In this document: one piece after another, positions 63,860 to 64,000 of the stretch
How positions within the stretch are numbered: position 1 is the stretch's first letter
Layout: each line of letters opens with the position of its first letter
DNA from: Desulfopila sp. IMCC35008
Lineage (GTDB): Bacteria; Desulfobacterota; Desulfobulbia; Desulfobulbales; Desulfocapsaceae
Assembly (NCBI RefSeq): GCF_010646885.2
Contig: NZ_CP050700.1
Span: 6,020,001 to 6,084,000, forward strand
Reading direction: 5' to 3'
DNA length: 64,000 nucleotides
Position numbers and translations under genes: made by a program
Notes under the pieces: model-generated
Told to the model about the DNA's origin: nothing
Databases searched by the model: none
Seen by the model: the letters and a program-made list of their open reading frames with translations, nothing else

Positions 63860-63980
63860 GCCAATAATTACATAACCGAGCTCAGTGTTTCTCAGGTAAT
63901 ATCTGCCGCTTGTGAAAATAAGTTCCAGTGTTTTCGGTCTGCAGAGCTCGTTAAGGATTTCATGCCAGAGGAGGACTTGT

Positions 63981-64000
63981 ATGTTGTTTGACTGGGTGCC
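63981..64000 (+). CDS. Start of a gene running off the right edge
   Basis: ATG at 63981 with GAGGAGG 6 bases upstream, an excellent ribosome binding site, and an open frame (MLFDWV) to the edge. Too short to identify. It is divergent from the cyclic-nucleotide/PilZ gene. Confidence 0.4.

Noticed and set aside
63539-63991. Plus-strand 150-residue open frame at the right end
   Set aside because: Antisense to the HEAT/cyclic-nucleotide/PilZ gene and without a domain.

Overview
The window looks like chromosomal DNA of an anaerobic, Gram-negative bacterium of the Desulfobacterota, probably a sulfate reducer near the Desulfobulbales. This is inferred from the gene mix and not from a marker gene: a complete Rnf complex in the order C-D-G-E-A-B followed by apbE, many putative lipoproteins and periplasmic domains, a radical SAM protein with a cysteine-rich tail, a dihydroorotate-dehydrogenase-like protein of unknown role, and moderate GC with AT-rich gaps. 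There is no rRNA, recognisable tRNA, CRISPR array, prophage or intact insertion sequence.

Layout. 1-5 kb: end of a DUF748/AsmA-like gene, a cupin-hrpB pair, and a DMT exporter. 5.6-6.6 kb: the dihydroorotate-dehydrogenase-like gene. 6.7-13.7 kb: rnfCDGEAB and apbE. RnfA carries an extra exported N-terminal domain, and a terminator hairpin separates rnfB from apbE. 13.7-15.2 kb: a convergent three-gene membrane cluster (NusG domain II protein, Gx/heptaprenyl-type S-component-like protein, unknown membrane protein), then pyrC. 17.2-25.2 kb: one 2,662-residue LapA-type adhesin with an N-terminal retention module, a PAAG cleavage-like site, six near-identical 609-bp repeats and C-terminal RTX repeats. 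25.3-33.5 kb: racemase, DMT exporter, thioesterase/ModF-like ABC protein/lipoprotein operon, radical SAM gene flanked by two copies of a palindrome, asd, and an M20 dipeptidase. 33.6-36.4 kb: PilZ protein and hybrid histidine kinase.

36.4-37.9 kb is a decayed stretch: a molybdenum-storage-protein pseudogene with an internal deletion, a gene fragment with a GGTGEGVIGALAGVG motif, then a GntR/FadR-family regulator preceded by two identical TGGTCTGACCA operators. 38.7-51.1 kb is mostly housekeeping and transport: azlCD, two DMT exporters, a cupin, dodecin, an iron-sulfur flavoprotein, folA, a zinc-ribbon/NfeD/SPFH operon, an RDD protein, thpR, tcdA and an ABC-2 exporter. 51.2-64 kb holds a Fur/PerR-type regulator with its own Fur box, a repeat protein of unknown function, aconitase, lon, a DHH-CBS phosphoesterase, an M48 lipoprotein peptidase, a REC-DUF4388 protein and a HEAT/cyclic-nucleotide/PilZ protein.

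How the genes may work together. Rnf couples ferredoxin and NAD at the membrane; ApbE would attach FMN to RnfD and RnfG. The Gx/NusG-II cluster may supply a cofactor or precursor for the same extracytosolic flavin chemistry (inference). The LapA-like adhesin plus two PilZ proteins point to c-di-GMP control of attachment, although lapD/lapG and the type I exporter are not in the window. The adhesin architecture, the decayed molybdenum-storage locus, the fused RnfA, and several RNA hairpins that overlap starts or stops are the parts most worth a second look.
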